Position numbers and translations under genes: made by a program. The notes beneath the pieces are model-generated. The model was not told where the DNA came from. It made no database searches and was given only the letters and a program-made list of their open reading frames with translations. From contig JALTMR010000110.1 in the NCBI GenBank assembly GCA_027001525.1, forward strand, positions 1 to 7,369: 7,369 nucleotides of DNA. The letters run 5' to 3'. The stretch comes from Gammaproteobacteria bacterium. Lineage in GTDB: Bacteria > Pseudomonadota > Gammaproteobacteria > Tenderiales > Tenderiaceae. Below, in pieces: positions 5,065 through 7,369 of this stretch; position 1 is the first letter of the stretch; the number at the start of each line of letters is the position of its first letter.

Positions 5065-7368
5065 TTACATTTTTCCCAACATCTGAAGCGGTGGCTGTTT
5101 CAGCATAGTGCGCGTACTCAGCGTACCGGCGATGCCAACCCCTGCCGCACCGAGCAAGACGCCCAGCAGCCACAGCTGGATATTCACCTCATAGGGCAGG
5201 TCAAATAATTTCAGCGCCAACAGGGCGCTGATCGCGCTGGCTGCCGTGGCCGCCACCACACCAGCAAGCAGACCGAGGCCACCAAACTCGGCCATCAAGC
5301 CCTTCATCAGCTGCGCCTCTCCTGCCCCCAGAGTTTTCAATAGGGCGATCTCCTGGATCCGTTCATCAAGGGAGGAGTGAATAGCGGCATACATCACCAT
5401 CAATCCCGCCAGCAGGGTGAAGAGAAAGACATACTCCACCGCCAGCGTCACCCGCTCAATAATGCTTCGCACCTGATCCATCACCGCAGCAATATCGATC
5501 ACGGTAATGTTGGGAAACTGCTCAACCAACTGGTTGAGCAGTTGCTGCTGATAGGCGGGCAGATGGAAGCTGGTGATGTAGGTTGCAGGGTAGCCGTCCA
5601 GCACCCCGGGGGCGGCCAGGACAAAGAAATTGGCCTGAAAAGAGTCCCAAGCCACAGTGCGAAGATTGGCAACATAGGCGCTGACATCCTCCCCACCCAC
5701 ACGAAAAGTCAGAGTATCTCCAACGTGGAGCCCCAAGGCGTTCGCCAGCCCCAGCTCCAGCGAAATGCGAGGCCGGGTAGCCGTCTCCGGCCCCCACCAC
5801 TGGCCGGCCACCACCTTGTTATCCGCCTGCAACAGCGCGGCCCAGGAGAGATTAAACTCCCGCGAAGCGAGGCGTTTGGCCCGTTCGTTATCAAAACGGT
5901 CGGCCGCCACCGCTTCCCCATTGATTGCCACCAAACGCCCTCTCACCATGGGATGCAGGGTGGTGTTCGCCAACCCCCGGGCGCTGAGAAACTGCTGCAC
6001 AGATGCCACCTGCTGGGGTTGAATATTGATCAGGAAGCGATTGGGAGCGTCTTCGGCCAGGTGCTCCTGCCATTGCCCGATAAGATCTGCCCGCACCAGG
6101 GTTAACAGCAACAGAGCCATAATCCCCAAACCAAATCCCACCACCTGAACCACACTGGTAGCGGTGCGGCGGGAGATGTTGGCCAGACCAAAACGCCAAG
6201 CCACACCCATCTGCCCGCGCAGCGATCCCAGCAGGCGCACCATCCCCCAGGCCAGTGCCCCAAGCAGAAGCAAAGTCAACGCCATGCCGAGCAAGACGAG
6301 GGCGGTCATCTTCAAGTCTCCGACCTGAACCACCACCAGCAGCGCCAGTGCCGCTGCTCCCAGACCGTAGACCACCACGCCGCTGATACCGGCTCCGCCC
6401 AGCTCGCGGCGCAACACCCGTAAAGCGGGGACATTGCGCAGCCGCAACAAAGGCGGCACCCCAAAGCCCAGCAACGTCACCATGCCCGTCATCAGGCCCC
6501 ACCCTGCCGGCACCAGCGAGGGCGGTGGCAACTCGGCACCGATCAGCGAACCTAACGCCACGACCAAACCGCCTTGAGCCACATAACCGACGATCACGCC
6601 CAGCGCACTGGCTCCCAGCCCCAAGACCAGCATCTGGTGGAGATAGATCTGCGAGATCAGCGTCTGCTCCGCACCCAGGCAACGCATCACCGCACAGCTG
6701 TCGAGGTGACGGCGCACAAATCGCTGAATCGCCATGGCCACCGCCACCCCGGCCAGCAACACGCTCACCAGCGCCGCCAGGCCGAGAAAGCGTTGCGCCC
6801 GCGCCAGGGCAGCACGCACCTCAGGCCGGGCATTGTCCAGATCCTGTAACGCCTCTCCCGCTTGCAGCTCGCGCTCAAGCTGCTGCCGGTAAGCAGCAAT
6901 GTCAGCTGCCGCACCAGCAATATAGAGCCGGTAGCGCACGCGGCTGGCGGGCTGAACCAGCTGGCTGGCAGCCAGATCAGCCTGGTTAAAGATCAGACCG
7001 GGGGCCAGGCTAAACAGCGTTCCCGAAGCGCTGGTGGGATCGTAAGTCAGCACCGCAGCTACTTGCAACGCCACCGCCCCCACCATGAGGCGATCTCCCA
7101 CACCCATCTGCAGCGCACTGAGCAGGCGACGCTCGGCCCACACGGTGCCAGGCGCGGGAATGTCGCTCGCCTCCCGATCGGGGGAACCTGGCTGTTCGGC
7201 TACACGCAGCCTTCCGCGCAGGGGAAAACCTGGCGTTACCGCCTTGAGGCTGGCCAGCTGCACCTCCTCCCCCGCCATCACCATGCTCGGAAACGATTGG
7301 GAGGCAGCGGTGTTCAAATGCCGGGCCTGAGCCTCTGCGAGATAACGCTGCGGCAGCGGGTGCACGGC
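5065..7368 (-). CDS. ybbP: YbbP-like ABC transporter permease (FtsX/MacB type), 5' end missing
   Basis: An inner-membrane permease of the FtsX/MacB (mechanotransmission) ABC class, at least 767 residues. Numbering is from the GTG at 7365, which is not the true start: the frame stays open to the edge, and the first visible residues (PQRYLAEAQARHL) align with E. coli YbbP PQAWLEEAQKRGL near its residue 65, so about 60 residues with the first membrane helix are missing. Order: periplasmic domain 1 (to about 190); helices near 193-213, 242-270 and 284-308; a two- to three-helix block 329-382; helix 401-424; periplasmic domain 2 (425-638) with PNRFLINI as in YbbP PNYFLINI; then 643-666, 689-717 and 728-750. 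Two FtsX repeats each carry a coupling segment (CAVMRCLGA at 224-232; QEIALLKTLGA at 671-681). ELPPPSL (278-284) matches YbbP ALPPASL. Known: YbbP pairs with the ATPase YbbA, often beside tesA; substrate not established. YbbA should lie beyond the right edge. Confidence 0.92.
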   Translation of the reverse strand, partial: AVHPLPQRYLAEAQARHLNTAASQSFPSMVMAGEEVQLASLKAVTPGFPLRGRLRVAEQPGSPDREASDIPAPGTVWAERRLLSALQMGVGDRLMVGAVALQVAAVLTYDPTSASGTLFSLAPGLIFNQADLAASQLVQPASRVRYRLYIAGAAADIAAYRQQLERELQAGEALQDLDNARPEVRAALARAQRFLGLAALVSVLLAGVAVAMAIQRFVRRHLDSCAVMRCLGAEQTLISQIYLHQMLVLGLGASALGVIVGYVAQGGLVVALGSLIGAELPPPSLVPAGWGLMTGMVTLLGFGVPPLLRLRNVPALRVLRRELGGAGISGVVVYGLGAAALALLVVVQVGDLKMTALVLLGMALTLLLLGALAWGMVRLLGSLRGQMGVAWRFGLANISRRTATSVVQVVGFGLGIMALLLLTLVRADLIGQWQEHLAEDAPNRFLINIQPQQVASVQQFLSARGLANTTLHPMVRGRLVAINGEAVAADRFDNERAKRLASREFNLSWAALLQADNKVVAGQWWGPETATRPRISLELGLANALGLHVGDTLTFRVGGEDVSAYVANLRTVAWDSFQANFFVLAAPGVLDGYPATYITSFHLPAYQQQLLNQLVEQFPNITVIDIAAVMDQVRSIIERVTLAVEYVFLFTLLAGLMVMYAAIHSSLDERIQEIALLKTLGAGEAQLMKGLMAEFGGLGLLAGVVAATAASAISALLALKLFDLPYEVNIQLWLLGVLLGAAGVGIAGTLSTRTMLKQPPLQMLGKM

Positions 7369-7369
7369 G

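Noticed and set aside
5377..6105. Long plus-strand open frame (242 codons) opposite the permease, and a 263-codon minus frame at 5891-6682
   Set aside because: Both overlap a permease reading frame with clear family similarity, and their translations are rich in His, Gln, Arg, Gly or Pro as expected of shadow frames in GC-rich genes.

Overview
The window looks like chromosomal DNA of a gammaproteobacterium of moderately high GC. The clearest taxonomic hint is a long FtsX/MacB-type permease that can be followed along E. coli YbbP nearly end to end. No tRNA, rRNA, CRISPR array, insertion sequence or phage gene was seen.

Layout from left to right: (1) a plus-strand MIF-like tautomerase (64-408) with a near-perfect ribosome binding site. 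(2) Converging on it with only 18 bases between the stops, a minus-strand exported dienelactone-hydrolase-fold protein (427-1236). Its catalytic cysteine position is glycine, and the whole protein contains no cysteine. (3) Just upstream on the same strand, and probably co-transcribed with it, a membrane-bound HAMP-PAS-PAS-GGDEF diguanylate cyclase (1294-3327) with intact active and inhibitory sites. (4) A 412-base gap (3328-3739) holding tandem hairpins ahead of the cyclase and a probable intrinsic terminator for the next gene. (5) A minus-strand 361-residue protein of unknown function with two C-terminal membrane helices and no clear start signal (3740-4825). (6) A 239-base gap (4826-5064) with a candidate promoter and small inverted repeats. 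(7) A minus-strand YbbP-like ABC permease (5065-7368) that runs off the right edge and lacks about its first 60 residues.

Functionally the genes look like separate units. The cyclase and the exported hydrolase-fold protein form the one plausible operon, which would link c-di-GMP synthesis to a periplasmic protein that has probably lost classical hydrolase activity. The permease should be driven by a YbbA-type ATPase encoded beyond the right edge. I see no clear new multi-gene system. The points most worth following are the nucleophile-less hydrolase, the unknown two-helix protein, and the structured leader ahead of the cyclase.
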